This document shows, in pieces, positions 24,392-32,802 of a stretch of 64,000 bases of DNA. The position numbers and the translations under genes were made by a program. The notes under the pieces are model-generated. The model worked only from the letters and a program-made list of their open reading frames with translations. It had not been told where the DNA came from and searched no databases. The DNA is taken from assembly GCA_018449595.1 (NCBI GenBank), contig JAAVUU010000003.1:62001-126000 (forward strand). Reading direction: 5' to 3'. This stretch comes from Rhizobiales bacterium dw_265. GTDB taxonomy: Bacteria; Pseudomonadota; Alphaproteobacteria; Micropepsales; Micropepsaceae. Positions within the stretch are counted from its first letter, which is position 1; every line of letters begins with the position of its first letter.

Positions 24392-24670
24392 ATGCGGAAT
24401 GAGATTAGAGTCGGTTCGGGAATGGAAACGCCGCAGGACAAAGGGAACAACAAGCTCACCGCCGCCGGCTGGCTGGCGCTGGCCGTGCTGCTGGGATTTT
24501 TCGGCGTGTCGCTCTGGTATGCGGTGAAGGTGTGGTCCGCGATGGCCGGCACCCATATGAGCGGTTTCGGCTGGCTGTTCCTGGTGCTGGGCGTGGTGGT
24601 CACCATCGGGCTCGGTGCGGGCCTGATGTTCCTGGTTTTCTATTCCAGCCGCCACGACATGGATCAGTAG
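24392..24670 (+). CDS. Small two-helix membrane protein
   Basis: A 92-aa protein with two transmembrane helices (about 25-47 and 58-83; LTAAGWLALAVLLGFFGVSLW and GWLFLVLGVVVTIGLGAGLM) and a short polar tail ending SSRHDMDQ. No family recognised. The start could instead be the ATG at 24422 (82 aa). It is divergent from eipA and convergent with cysQ, so transcribed alone. Confidence 0.65.
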   Translation: MRNEIRVGSGMETPQDKGNNKLTAAGWLALAVLLGFFGVSLWYAVKVWSAMAGTHMSGFGWLFLVLGVVVTIGLGAGLMFLVFYSSRHDMDQ

Positions 24671-24686
24671 CGCCCTCTGGCGATGC

Positions 24687-25448
24687 CTACTTGCCCCTGG
24701 CGATAAAAGGCCCGTTGCGGAAGTCCGGTTTGCCGTAAAGGAACGGCGTGCCGTCCCAGTTGGTGACGCTGCCGCCCGCGGCCGCCAGCACGGCATGGCC
24801 GGCGGCGGTATCCCATTCCATGGTGGTCCCGGCGCGGGGATAGATGTCGGCCTCGCCCGCCGCCACCAGGCAGAATTTCAGCGACGACCCGGCATTGGTA
24901 TGGCCCTTGACGGTCAAGGTCTTGAGCAGTTCGTCGGTGCGCGCATCGGGATGGGAACGGCTGGACACCGCCACCAGGCCGTCGGGGGCGGGGGCGCGAA
25001 CAGCGATCGGCCGAACACTGTTCACGGAAAGCTCGAACGCGCCATGGCCCGCCTGGCCCACGAACAGCCGTCCGATGGCCGGCGCGAAAACCACGCCGCT
25101 GACCGGGCGGCCATCGACGATCTCGCCGATGTTCACGGTGAACTCGCCGCCGCGCTTGACGAATTCCTTGGTGCCGTCCACCGGGTCCACCAGGAAGAAG
25201 CGCCCAGCCACCTTGGCGATGCGGCCCGCCGCGGCCTCTTCCTCCGCCACCACCGGCACATCGGGGAAAGCCGTGGCCAGTTCCGCCAGGATCAGCCGTT
25301 CGGCCTCCTCATCGGCGTCGGTGACGGGCGAGCGGTCGGCCTTCATGCGGGCGTCGCACCCCGCCTCATAGTGGTGCATCACCACCACGCCGGCGGCGCG
25401 CGCGATCCGCACCAGGGTTTGCATATGCGAGGTGAGCGTTGCGCTCAT
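24687..25448 (-). CDS. cysQ: 3'(2'),5'-bisphosphate nucleotidase CysQ
   Basis: A 253-aa magnesium-dependent phosphatase of the inositol-monophosphatase family. It hydrolyses 3'-phosphoadenosine-5'-phosphate to AMP during sulfate assimilation. Metal and phosphate motifs are present: VAEEEAAAG, FFLVDPVDGTKEFVKRGGEFTVNIG and AGTTMEWDTAAGHAVLAAAGG. The conserved KADRSPVTDADEEAE at the N-terminus is typical of CysQ. It is divergent from chpT; the 69-nt shared control region contains CtrA boxes, one of which starts right after the cysQ ATG. Confidence 0.93.
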   Translation of the reverse strand: MSATLTSHMQTLVRIARAAGVVVMHHYEAGCDARMKADRSPVTDADEEAERLILAELATAFPDVPVVAEEEAAAGRIAKVAGRFFLVDPVDGTKEFVKRGGEFTVNIGEIVDGRPVSGVVFAPAIGRLFVGQAGHGAFELSVNSVRPIAVRAPAPDGLVAVSSRSHPDARTDELLKTLTVKGHTNAGSSLKFCLVAAGEADIYPRAGTTMEWDTAAGHAVLAAAGGSVTNWDGTPFLYGKPDFRNGPFIARGK

Positions 25449-25449
25449 G

Positions 25450-25493
25450 TTAAGAATTCCTTAAGACCGCTGCGCAAATTAACCAATTGCTAA
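25450..25493. promoter_or_regulatory. Two CtrA-type boxes between cysQ and chpT
   Basis: A perfect TTAA-N7-TTAA (25450-25464, spacer GAATTCC) and a near match TTAA-N7-CTAA (25479-25493) lie 25-68 nt before the chpT start. CtrA binding to TTAA-N7-TTAA is well established in Caulobacter relatives. ChpT passes phosphate to CtrA, so this arrangement suggests feedback. The first box also lies immediately upstream of the cysQ ATG. Confidence 0.6.
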
Positions 25494-25517
25494 CCAGTAA
25501 GGCCGCATTCAGACGCC

Positions 25518-26132
25518 ATGAACGAGATCGAATTCGCCGCTTTGCTGGTCAGCCGCGTGTGTCACGACCTTGTCGGGCCTTTGGGGGCCGTGGTCAACGG
25601 CATGGAAGTGCTGGAGGACGAACGCGACCCCGCCATGCGCGCCGACGCCATCAAGCTGGTGACCATGAGCGCCGACCAGGCCCTGGCCCGCATCCAGTTC
25701 ATGCGCATCGCTTTTGGGGCTGCCGGCTCCGCCGGCGCCGAGTTGGATTTGGGCGAGATCGGCCGGCTGATGGCGGGCCTCCTGGACGGCGGCAAGGTCC
25801 GGCTGGAATGGAACGTGCCGCGCGCCTATTGGCCCAAGGACTGGGCCAAGCTGATCATGAATGCAACCTTGCTGGCCGCCGACTGCCTGCCGCGCGGCGG
25901 CCTGGTGACGGTGGAGGCGGGCGCCGACCCGGCCGCCCCGTCCTTCCATATCCGCGCCGCCGGCCTCAACGCCCGCGTCACCGAGGAGATGGACCGGGCG
26001 CTGCGCGGCGAGGCGCTGAACGTGGATGCCCGCCATGTGCAGCCCTTCCTGACCCACAAGCTGTCGCGCACGGTCAATGCCGCGCTGACCATCGCGCCGC
26101 TGGAAGGCGCCGTCGAAATCATCGGCGGGTAA
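25518..26132 (+). CDS. chpT: Histidine phosphotransferase ChpT
   Basis: A 204-aa protein that relays phosphate from the CckA kinase to CtrA and CpdR in the alphaproteobacterial cell-cycle circuit. The N-terminal helix pair has the phosphoacceptor H16 in SRVCHDLVGPLGAVVNGMEVL; the rest is a degenerate GHKL-like domain (WAKLIMNATLLAADCLPRGG in place of a working N-box), as in known ChpT dimers that do not bind ATP. Two CtrA boxes lie upstream. It is followed by a response regulator (72 nt) and cheR, an arrangement seen in related genomes. Confidence 0.93.
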   Translation: MNEIEFAALLVSRVCHDLVGPLGAVVNGMEVLEDERDPAMRADAIKLVTMSADQALARIQFMRIAFGAAGSAGAELDLGEIGRLMAGLLDGGKVRLEWNVPRAYWPKDWAKLIMNATLLAADCLPRGGLVTVEAGADPAAPSFHIRAAGLNARVTEEMDRALRGEALNVDARHVQPFLTHKLSRTVNAALTIAPLEGAVEIIGG

Positions 26133-26204
26133 GAGGCTGTTTACCCTGTTGGCCTAGAGTAACCATGCAAGGCCGCCGCTTCCGGGGGCCTGCCCAGGGG
26201 TGCC

Positions 26205-26573
26205 ATGAAACATTGCCTGATCGTGGATGACAGCCGCGTGATCCGCACGGTCGCGCGCAAGATCATGGAAGACCTGCACTATGCCGTGGACGAAGCCGAA
26301 GACGGCATGGGCGCGCTGCGCCAGTTGCGCGAAAAGATGCCCGACCTGATCTTCCTGGACTGGAACCTGCCCAGCATGAAGGGCGTGGAATTCGTGCGCA
26401 GCGTGCGCGGCCAGCAGGATGGCGGCCGTCCCGTGATCCTGTTCGCGACCACCGAAAGCGACGCCGGCGACATCGCCAACGCCATGGCGGCCGGTGCCAA
26501 CGAATATGTCATGAAGCCGTTCGACGCCCCGGCGGTGCGCGCCAAGCTGGCCGATATCGGCGTCACCGTCTGA
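26205..26573 (+). CDS. Single-domain response regulator (CheY-like)
   Basis: A 122-aa receiver domain without output domain. The acidic pocket DD at 8-9, phospho-acceptor D52 in FLDWNLPSMKG, the switch Thr in FATTESD and Lys in EYVMKPFDAP are all present. It could transmit a signal to flagella, act as a phosphate sink, or regulate the CheR-type enzyme encoded 5 nt downstream. No chemotaxis core genes (cheA, cheW, mcp) are within the window, so the circuit is unclear. Confidence 0.9.
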   Translation: MKHCLIVDDSRVIRTVARKIMEDLHYAVDEAEDGMGALRQLREKMPDLIFLDWNLPSMKGVEFVRSVRGQQDGGRPVILFATTESDAGDIANAMAAGANEYVMKPFDAPAVRAKLADIGVTV

Positions 26574-26578
26574 GCGCC

Positions 26579-27394
26579 ATGGCGCCCGACGATTTCGCGT
26601 TCCTTGCCCGCCTGCTGCGCCGCCGCTCCGGCCTGCAGCTTCCCCTGGAGAAGCGCGCCCTGATCGAGCGCCGCCTGGCCCCGGTGATGCGCCGGTTCGA
26701 TTTCCGCGACCTGGAAGGGCTGCTGCGGGAACTGCGTCTGGGCCGCGAGGCGCTGGCCGAGGCGGTGACCGAAGTCATGACCGTCAACGAGTCCAGCTTT
26801 TTCCGCGACCCCGCCCTGTTCGCCGCCTTCGAAAGCCGCGTGCTGCCGCGCCTGCTGGCGGCGCGCGACAGGCGGCTGCGCATCTGGTCGGCGGCCTGCG
26901 CCTGCGGCCAGGAAGCCTATTCCATCGCCATCCTGCTGGCGCAAATGGGCCTGGCGCGCCAGGGCTGGAGCATCGAACTGGTCGCCACCGATCTTTCGGC
27001 CGACGCCATCGCCCGCGCCGAGGCCGGGCGCTATGCCGCGTGCGAGATCGCGCGCGGGCTAAATGCCCATGCCCTGCGCTGGTTCCGCCGCGACGGGACG
27101 GAGTGGGTGGCCGATGACGCGCTGCGCCGCATGGTGAGCTTTCGCCGCTTCAACCTGCTGGATTCCTATGGCTGGCTGGACGATCTGGACATCGTCTTCT
27201 GCCGCAATGTCCTGATGTATTTCGATCCGTCCACCCGGATGGACGTGCTGGCGCGCATGGCCGACGCCATGGCGCCCGACGGCGTGCTGCTGCTGGGCGA
27301 AACGGAAATGCCGGAAGGCGCGGTGTTCCAGCCCAGCGGCGATGGCGAGGGCATTTACACCAGGGGCCGCGCCGCGTTGGCGCGGGCTTCCTAA
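26579..27394 (+). CDS. cheR: CheR-type protein-glutamate O-methyltransferase
   Basis: A 271-aa S-adenosylmethionine-dependent methyltransferase that methylates glutamates of chemoreceptors or related signalling proteins. The CheR N-terminal helical domain (FAFLARLLRRRSGLQLPLEKR) and the SAM domain (VNESSFFRD, IWSAACACGQEAYSIAILL, FCRNVLMYFD) are complete. It lies 5 nt after the response regulator. Its 3' end overlaps the convergent kdoO gene by 4 nt. In the absence of other che genes it may belong to a noncanonical signalling pathway. Confidence 0.92.
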   Translation: MAPDDFAFLARLLRRRSGLQLPLEKRALIERRLAPVMRRFDFRDLEGLLRELRLGREALAEAVTEVMTVNESSFFRDPALFAAFESRVLPRLLAARDRRLRIWSAACACGQEAYSIAILLAQMGLARQGWSIELVATDLSADAIARAEAGRYAACEIARGLNAHALRWFRRDGTEWVADDALRRMVSFRRFNLLDSYGWLDDLDIVFCRNVLMYFDPSTRMDVLARMADAMAPDGVLLLGETEMPEGAVFQPSGDGEGIYTRGRAALARAS

Positions 27395-28257
27395 GCCACG
27401 CTTTCGCCGCGCAGCCGTTCCAGCACCTTGATCGGCGCCTTCGCGGGGTCGGCCATCTGCCCGACATCGAGATGGAACGTCTGCTCCAGGGCGAATTCCC
27501 CGCCCAGCGCCGCGTGCAGCACCACATCGGTAAAGACCAGCCAGCAGCTTCCCGGCGGAAAGCTGATGGCGTCCTGCGGGCTGGTCTGTTGGAACGCATC
27601 GTCGCGCTTGGCCGCGTCATGCAGCGACAGCATGGTCTCGTCATAGCGCGAGCGCCTGCCGCGGGTGACGCCCAGCTTGTCGTACAGCCAGGACCGGCCG
27701 GGCGGATGCGGGGTGAGGCGCGGCAGGAAGGCCCGCGCGAAATCCTCGAAGGGTTCGCCGACATGCCAGTGGCGTGGGCTGTCCGGCGCGACATTGGCGA
27801 AGAAGCGCAGGATGCGCCGCCCGTCCCGCATCGGCCGCGACGGAAAGGCATCGACATGCAGCAGCCGGTCGTCGCTGATCTTCGAGTAACTGCGGCCCTT
27901 CACCTGCACCGGGCGGAACGAGGTGCGGGCGCGTTCGACCTCGCGGTACGGCAGCAGATCGCGCACCAGCGACGCGGCGCCCGCGCCGAAGCGTTCGATC
28001 ATCGCCGCCAGCGCCTGCGCCTTGTCGCCGGTCAGCGACGAGGCCTGCATCCTGCCGGTCGTATGGTCGAGCGAGATGTTCTTGGCCTTGCCGTCGGCGA
28101 CACCGGCGGTCAGGAATTGGGTTTCGGAATTCAGCAGCCGGAACGGCAGGCGGGGGAAGAACAGCACCGCGCCGGATTCCAGCGCCGCCACGGCGCGCGC
28201 CTTCGTGTCCGCGTCATACGGGCCTTTCCATTGCGTCAGCGGCAGTTCTTCAAGCAT
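27391..28257 (-). CDS. kdoO: Kdo 3-hydroxylase KdoO-like Fe(II)/2-oxoglutarate dioxygenase
   Basis: A 288-aa member of the Kdo_hydroxy family, which converts a Kdo sugar of lipopolysaccharide core to Ko. Expected iron-site text: LLHVDAFPSRPMRDGRRILRF (H-x-D) and a distal His in VVLHAALGGEFALEQTF; the substrate-domain block WLYDKLGVTRGRRSRYDETML is also typical. It starts 8 nt inside the end of the upstream beta-lactamase-fold gene, so translation is likely coupled. Assignment to the family is good; the exact LPS substrate in this species is inferred. Confidence 0.85.
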   Translation of the reverse strand: MLEELPLTQWKGPYDADTKARAVAALESGAVLFFPRLPFRLLNSETQFLTAGVADGKAKNISLDHTTGRMQASSLTGDKAQALAAMIERFGAGAASLVRDLLPYREVERARTSFRPVQVKGRSYSKISDDRLLHVDAFPSRPMRDGRRILRFFANVAPDSPRHWHVGEPFEDFARAFLPRLTPHPPGRSWLYDKLGVTRGRRSRYDETMLSLHDAAKRDDAFQQTSPQDAISFPPGSCWLVFTDVVLHAALGGEFALEQTFHLDVGQMADPAKAPIKVLERLRGESVA

Positions 28258-29449
28258 AGCTTTGCGTCATCGCGCCATAGATCAGCGTCCGCAGGTCGCG
28301 CCGCAGCCGCACCCGCCGCGCCGTATCGGTAATCACCTGGGTCATGAACACCACCGCCATGTCTTCCCGGGGATCGACAATGAAGGCGGTGGAGGCCATG
28401 CCGCCCCAGGCGAATTCTCCCGCCGTGCCGGGAATGCCGGTGCGCGCCGGGTCCAGCGTCACCGCCACGCCCAGGCCGAAGCCGACGCCGCGATAGCCGC
28501 TTTCATTGAAGGCATCGGCGGCGGGCGACAAGTCCGCGATCTCCTTGCCGTCCGGCAGCTGGTTCGCCGTCATCAGCGCCACGGTCTTGGGCGACAGCAG
28601 CCGCACGTCTTCCAACGCGCCCCCGTTCAGCAGCATGCGGCAGAAGCGCAAATAATCGGAGGCGGTGCCCGCCAGGCCGCCGCCGCCGGATTCCAGCTTG
28701 GGGGCCGCGAAGTATTTCTCGTTGGGATAGGCGGTGAATAATTCCAAACCGCCCCCTGCATTGGCCGGTTGCTGCAGGTAACAGGCGGCGAAGCGGTCGC
28801 GCTTGCCGTCGGGCACCAGGAAATCGGTGTCGGTCATCTTCAGCGGCGCCAGAATCCTCTGGCGCACGAAATCAGCATAGGACTGGCCGGCAATGATCTG
28901 GATCAAATAGCCCGCCACATCGGTCGCCACCGAATAGATCCAGGCTTCGCCCGGCGCATATTCCAGCGGCAGTTTCTGCAGTTGCGCGATCATCGCCGGC
29001 AAGCCGCCTTCGGTATCCATCTCCGAAATGCGCTGGGCGCGATATTGGGCATCCACCGGCGTGCGGTTGTGGAAACCATAGGTCAGCCCGGAGGTATGAC
29101 GCAGCAGGTCCAGCACGGTCATGGGTCGGGTCTGCGGCTTCAGGTCGGAAAAACCGGGGATGAATTTCGCCACCGGATCGTCCAGCGCGACGCGGCCTTC
29201 CTCCAGCAGCATCAGCAGCGCCACCGTGGTGACCGGCTTGGTCATGGAATAGAGGCGGAAGATCGTGTCGGCCTGCATCGGGGCCTGGCGCGCGATGTCG
29301 CGCACACCGGCCAGGCTCAGATGCGCGACCCTGCCGCGCCGCCAGATCAGGGTCAGCGCCCCGGGCAGCGCCCCCGCCGCGACCTGGCCTTCCAGGAAGC
29401 GGGGGATACGCGCCAGTCTTTCGCCGGAAAATCCCGATTGCTCATCCAT
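28250..29449 (-). CDS. Serine hydrolase of the class C beta-lactamase fold
   Basis: A 399-aa protein related to EstB-type esterases and DD-peptidases. The nucleophile motif S68-M-T-K71 lies in FRLYSMTKPVTTVALL, the Tyr motif is WIYSVATDVAGYL, and the third block is near FAWGGMASTAFIVDP. It has no signal peptide, so a cytosolic esterase is more likely than a secreted beta-lactamase. Start at 29449; it is divergent from the acyl-CoA ligase gene with only 24 nt between start codons, so the promoters overlap the coding ends or the 5' regions are leaderless. It overlaps kdoO by 8 nt. Confidence 0.88.
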   Translation of the reverse strand: MDEQSGFSGERLARIPRFLEGQVAAGALPGALTLIWRRGRVAHLSLAGVRDIARQAPMQADTIFRLYSMTKPVTTVALLMLLEEGRVALDDPVAKFIPGFSDLKPQTRPMTVLDLLRHTSGLTYGFHNRTPVDAQYRAQRISEMDTEGGLPAMIAQLQKLPLEYAPGEAWIYSVATDVAGYLIQIIAGQSYADFVRQRILAPLKMTDTDFLVPDGKRDRFAACYLQQPANAGGGLELFTAYPNEKYFAAPKLESGGGGLAGTASDYLRFCRMLLNGGALEDVRLLSPKTVALMTANQLPDGKEIADLSPAADAFNESGYRGVGFGLGVAVTLDPARTGIPGTAGEFAWGGMASTAFIVDPREDMAVVFMTQVITDTARRVRLRRDLRTLIYGAMTQSYA

Positions 29450-29473
29450 GGCGTGGGTTATACTCGCTGCACC

Positions 29474-31141
29474 ATGAATGACAAAAGCTGGCCTGTGCTG
29501 TCCCTTGCCGACGCCCATGCGCGCCTGACCGCGCCGGGGGCGCCGTTCGAGACTGTTCCCGCGACGGTGCGCGGCGTGCCCATGCTGGTGTGGAAGCATG
29601 TCCCCGCCACGGCGGCGGCGGTGTTCGCCCAGGCGCGGGCCCATGGCGCACGCGAATTCCTGGTGCATGAAGACGAGCGCGTCACCTATGAGGGCTTCTG
29701 CCGCGCCGCTGCCCATGTCGCGGCAATGCTGACCGAACGGGGCCTGCGCAAAGGCGACCGGGTTGCGCTGGCGATGCGCAACCTGCCGGAATGGCCGGTG
29801 GTGTTCATGGGCGCTCTGCTGGCGGGCGCGATCGCGGTGCCGCTGAACGCCTGGTGGAGCGCCGCCGAACTGGCCTATGGCGTCCGCGATTGCGGGGCGC
29901 GCTTTGTCTTTGCCGATGCCGAGCGGCTGGCGCGGCTGAAGGATATGCCGCCGCCGGTGGAACAGGTCTTCGTCACCCGTGGCGGCGGCGCGGCGGCGCT
30001 GGAAGATATCATCGGCGCGCCGGCGCAATGGCGGGATCTGCCCGATGTCGCGTTGCCGGATGTGGCGCTGGAGCCCGAAGACGACGCCACCATCTTCTAC
30101 ACCTCCGGCACCACCGGCGCGCCGCGCGGGGCGCTGGGCACGCACCGTTCGCTGACCACCAACATCTTCGCCGCGCCGTTCGTCGTGGCGCGCAACGCCC
30201 TGCGCCGGGGCGCGGAGCCGCCGCCGCCGGGCAAGCAACGCGTTACGTTGCTGGCCGTGCCCTTCTTCCATGTCATCGGCAGTCTCTCGGTGCTGCTGCC
30301 CAACATGGCGGCGGGCGGCAAGCTGGTGCTGATGCGCAAGTTCGATCCCGCCGCCGCCGCCCGGCTGATCGCGGCGGAAAAAGTCACGGTGGCGGGCGGC
30401 GTGCCGGCCATCCCGCTGTCCCTGCTGGAACAGGAGGGCGATTTCTCCTCGTTGGAACTCATCACCTTTGGCGGCGCGCCGTCGCCGCCGTCGCTGGCGG
30501 CGCGCGTCCGCGACCGGCTGGGCGCGATGCCGGGCCAGGGCTGGGGCATGACCGAAACCTCGGCCACCTGCACCACCCATTCGGCCGAGGATTACCTGCA
30601 CCGCCCGCACAGTTGCGGCCCGGCGCTGCCGGTCAGCCGCATCAAGGTCATGAAGGACGGCGTCGAAGCGCCGCCCGGCATGGTGGGCGAGTTGTGGGCC
30701 TTCGGTCCCAATATCGCCAAGGGCTATTGGAACCGGCCCGGCGCCGCGAGCCTTGTCGACGGCTGGCTGAAGACCGGCGACCTGGCCAGCCTGGACACCG
30801 AAGGCTTCTGCACCATCCTGGACCGCGCCCATGACATGCTGATCCGCGGCGGCGAGAACATCTATTGCATCGAGGTCGAGAATGTCCTGATCCAGCATCC
30901 CGGCGTCGCCGATGCGGCGCTGGTGGGGCTGCCGCATCCCCGGCTGGGAGAGGTGCCCGCCGCCCTGGTGCAGGCGCGGCTGGGCGCCGCCGTGACGCCG
31001 CAGATGCTGCGCGCCTTTGTGGGCGAGCGGCTGGCGGCCTTCAAGGTGCCGGTCGAAATCCTGGTGTCGGACCTGCCGCTGGCCCGCAATGCCGGCGGCA
31101 AGCTGGTGAAAAGCGAGTTGCGCAAGGCGTTCGGCGCATGA
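29474..31141 (+). CDS. Acyl-CoA synthetase (AMP-forming, ANL superfamily)
   Basis: A 555-aa ligase that activates a carboxylic acid to its CoA thioester through an acyl-AMP. Core motifs are complete: IFYTSGTTGAPRGALGTHRS (P-loop), GWGMTETSATCT, WLKTGDLASLDTEGF and the hinge followed by GENIYCIEVENVL; the C-terminal Lys region is NAGGKLVKSELRKAF. It resembles medium/long-chain acyl-CoA ligases; chain length is not predictable. Start at 29474, divergent from the serine hydrolase. The stop overlaps arfB by 4 nt (ATGA). Confidence 0.92.
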   Translation: MNDKSWPVLSLADAHARLTAPGAPFETVPATVRGVPMLVWKHVPATAAAVFAQARAHGAREFLVHEDERVTYEGFCRAAAHVAAMLTERGLRKGDRVALAMRNLPEWPVVFMGALLAGAIAVPLNAWWSAAELAYGVRDCGARFVFADAERLARLKDMPPPVEQVFVTRGGGAAALEDIIGAPAQWRDLPDVALPDVALEPEDDATIFYTSGTTGAPRGALGTHRSLTTNIFAAPFVVARNALRRGAEPPPPGKQRVTLLAVPFFHVIGSLSVLLPNMAAGGKLVLMRKFDPAAAARLIAAEKVTVAGGVPAIPLSLLEQEGDFSSLELITFGGAPSPPSLAARVRDRLGAMPGQGWGMTETSATCTTHSAEDYLHRPHSCGPALPVSRIKVMKDGVEAPPGMVGELWAFGPNIAKGYWNRPGAASLVDGWLKTGDLASLDTEGFCTILDRAHDMLIRGGENIYCIEVENVLIQHPGVADAALVGLPHPRLGEVPAALVQARLGAAVTPQMLRAFVGERLAAFKVPVEILVSDLPLARNAGGKLVKSELRKAFGA

Positions 31142-31566
31142 GCGGCGCTTTTGTCGAACCGCTGGTCGTCAACGACCGCATCGCGATTCCGCAAAGCGAG
31201 CTGGAAGAAAGCTTCATCCGCAGCTCCGGCCCCGGCGGGCAGAATGTCAACAAGGTCGCCAGCGCCGTGCAGTTGCGTTTCAACGTCCTGACCTCGGCCA
31301 GCCTGACCGACTGGGCGCGCGAGATGCTGCTGCGCGGCGGGCGGCTGACCAATGACGGGGTGCTGGTGATCACCGCCCAGCGCTTCCGCGAGCAGGAGCG
31401 CAACCGCGCCGATGCCCGCGCCCGGCTGGTGGCGATCGTGGCCGCCGCCGCCAAGCCGAGGGTCCAGCGCCGCCCCACCAAAGTGCCCAGGGCCAGCAAG
31501 AAGAAGCGGCTGGACACCAAGAAGCACCGCGCCGAGATCAAGCGCGGCCGCACCCGCCCGGACTGA
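31138..31566 (+). CDS. arfB: Alternative ribosome-rescue factor ArfB (peptidyl-tRNA hydrolase)
   Basis: A 142-aa class I release-factor relative that frees ribosomes stalled without a stop codon. The catalytic GGQ (33-35 in SSGPGGQNVNKVAS) sits in the globular domain, and a long basic C-terminal tail (RRPTKVPRASKKKRLDTKK) is the part that enters the empty mRNA channel. Both are intact, so it should be functional. ATG overlaps the stop of the acyl-CoA ligase gene. It is followed by the pilus operon after 76 nt. Confidence 0.95.
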   Translation: MSGAFVEPLVVNDRIAIPQSELEESFIRSSGPGGQNVNKVASAVQLRFNVLTSASLTDWAREMLLRGGRLTNDGVLVITAQRFREQERNRADARARLVAIVAAAAKPRVQRRPTKVPRASKKKRLDTKKHRAEIKRGRTRPD

Positions 31567-31642
31567 GGCCGCACGTCCCGGCCGTTAACCTTTAGGTAGG
31601 TTGTTTACTGCAATTATACTCGTATAAGTTGCAGGAGCGGCT

Positions 31643-32134
31643 ATGCGGGTACAAAGGATTTTGGGGGGCATCTGGGCGGCCGGGTTGCTGGCCGGCTGTC
31701 CGGCCTGGGCCGGCACCGCCACCACCACCTTCAATGTCACCGCCACGGTGCTGCAAAGCTGCGCCGTCAGCGCCAGCGACCTGGCCTTCGGCAGCTATGA
31801 TGCCGGTTCGGGCGCGCCGGTCACCGCCACCACCATCCTGCAGGTCACCTGCACCAATGCCCTGGCCTATGCCGTGGCGCTGGATGGCGGCACGACCACC
31901 CACGATCCGGTCAACCGCGCCATGAGCGACGGCACCCACAACCTGACCTACGGCCTCTACACCACCAGCGGCTATGGCACGATCTGGGGCGATGCCTCGG
32001 CGGGCACCTCCACTGTGTCGGGCAACGGCAGCGGCATGGCCCAGCCGCTGACGGTCTATGGCCGCATCCCCACCGCGCAATTCGTGACGCCCGGCAGTTA
32101 CGCCGACCGCGTCACCGTCACCGTCACATATTAG
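31643..32134 (+). CDS. Spore-coat-U/CsuA-type pilin subunit
   Basis: A 163-aa secreted protein with a signal peptide (1 to about 23, GCPAWAG) and an SCPU (spore coat U) domain: FNVTATVLQSCAVSASDLAFGSYD near the start, two cysteines, and the terminal YGRIPTAQFVTPGSYADRVTV followed by a Tyr-ending beta strand. This is the pattern of archaic (sigma, Csu-type) chaperone-usher pilins. First gene of the pilus operon, 8 nt before the chaperone; GCAGGAG before the ATG. A TTAACC half-site lies in the leader. Confidence 0.9.
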   Translation: MRVQRILGGIWAAGLLAGCPAWAGTATTTFNVTATVLQSCAVSASDLAFGSYDAGSGAPVTATTILQVTCTNALAYAVALDGGTTTHDPVNRAMSDGTHNLTYGLYTTSGYGTIWGDASAGTSTVSGNGSGMAQPLTVYGRIPTAQFVTPGSYADRVTVTVTY

Positions 32135-32142
32135 AGGCAAGG

Positions 32143-32802
32143 ATGAACCGGGGACATCTGCTGGCACTGCTTCTGGCGGCCTCGCCGGTTATGGTTAGCG
32201 AAGCGTCAACCACCGCCATGGATGTCGCGCCGACCACCCTGGAGCTCAAGCCCGGCGCCGCCGGTCTGTTCTATGTGACCAATCACGGCGCCAATCCGGT
32301 GACGGTGCAGATCGAGGCCGCCGACTGGACCCAGGACCAGGGCCGCGACGTGCTGACCCCCAGCAGCGAATTCTTCGCCAGCCCGCCTTTCGCCAAACTC
32401 GCGCCCGGCGCGCGCCAGACCGTGCGGGTGATGGCCAGGCCATCGGGCGGCGGCGAGCATGCCTATCGCCTGCTGGTCAGCGAACTGCCCGACGATACGG
32501 GCGGCGACGGCGTGCATGTGATGCTGCAATTTTCCGTGCCGGTGTTCGTGCGCGTCACGCCGCCCGCGCCGCCGTCGCTGTCCTGGTCGGCGCGGGGCGG
32601 GGTGCTCAGCGCCACCAACAGCGGCGGCGAGACCGTCAAGCTCAACGGCGTCAGCCTGGACGGCAGGACGCGGGAAACCGGCCTGGTTTACCTGCTGCCG
32701 GGCGCGATGCATGCCTTCGGCGCGGCGCCGCCGGCCCCGGCGCATGTCAGCGCCCGCGATGCCCGCAGCGGGCGCGATCTTGCCGCCGATGTCGCGCCGT
32801 GA
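32143..32802 (+). CDS. Csu-type periplasmic pilus chaperone
   Basis: A 219-aa PapD-like chaperone of two immunoglobulin domains. The signal peptide is about 1-21. The N-terminal domain starts with VAPTTLELKPGAAGLFYVTNHG (the family's leading edge), has PFAKLAPGARQTVRVMARP as the pilin-binding strand and HAYRLLVSELP near the domain junction. It would hold the two SCPU subunits by donor-strand complementation before delivery to the usher. It overlaps the usher start by 14 nt. Confidence 0.9.
   Translation: MNRGHLLALLLAASPVMVSEASTTAMDVAPTTLELKPGAAGLFYVTNHGANPVTVQIEAADWTQDQGRDVLTPSSEFFASPPFAKLAPGARQTVRVMARPSGGGEHAYRLLVSELPDDTGGDGVHVMLQFSVPVFVRVTPPAPPSLSWSARGGVLSATNSGGETVKLNGVSLDGRTRETGLVYLLPGAMHAFGAAPPAPAHVSARDARSGRDLAADVAP

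Noticed and set aside
28250-30937. 895-codon minus-strand ORF as one large protein
   Set aside because: Only the part from 29449 downwards is coherent (serine hydrolase); the rest is antisense to the acyl-CoA ligase gene.
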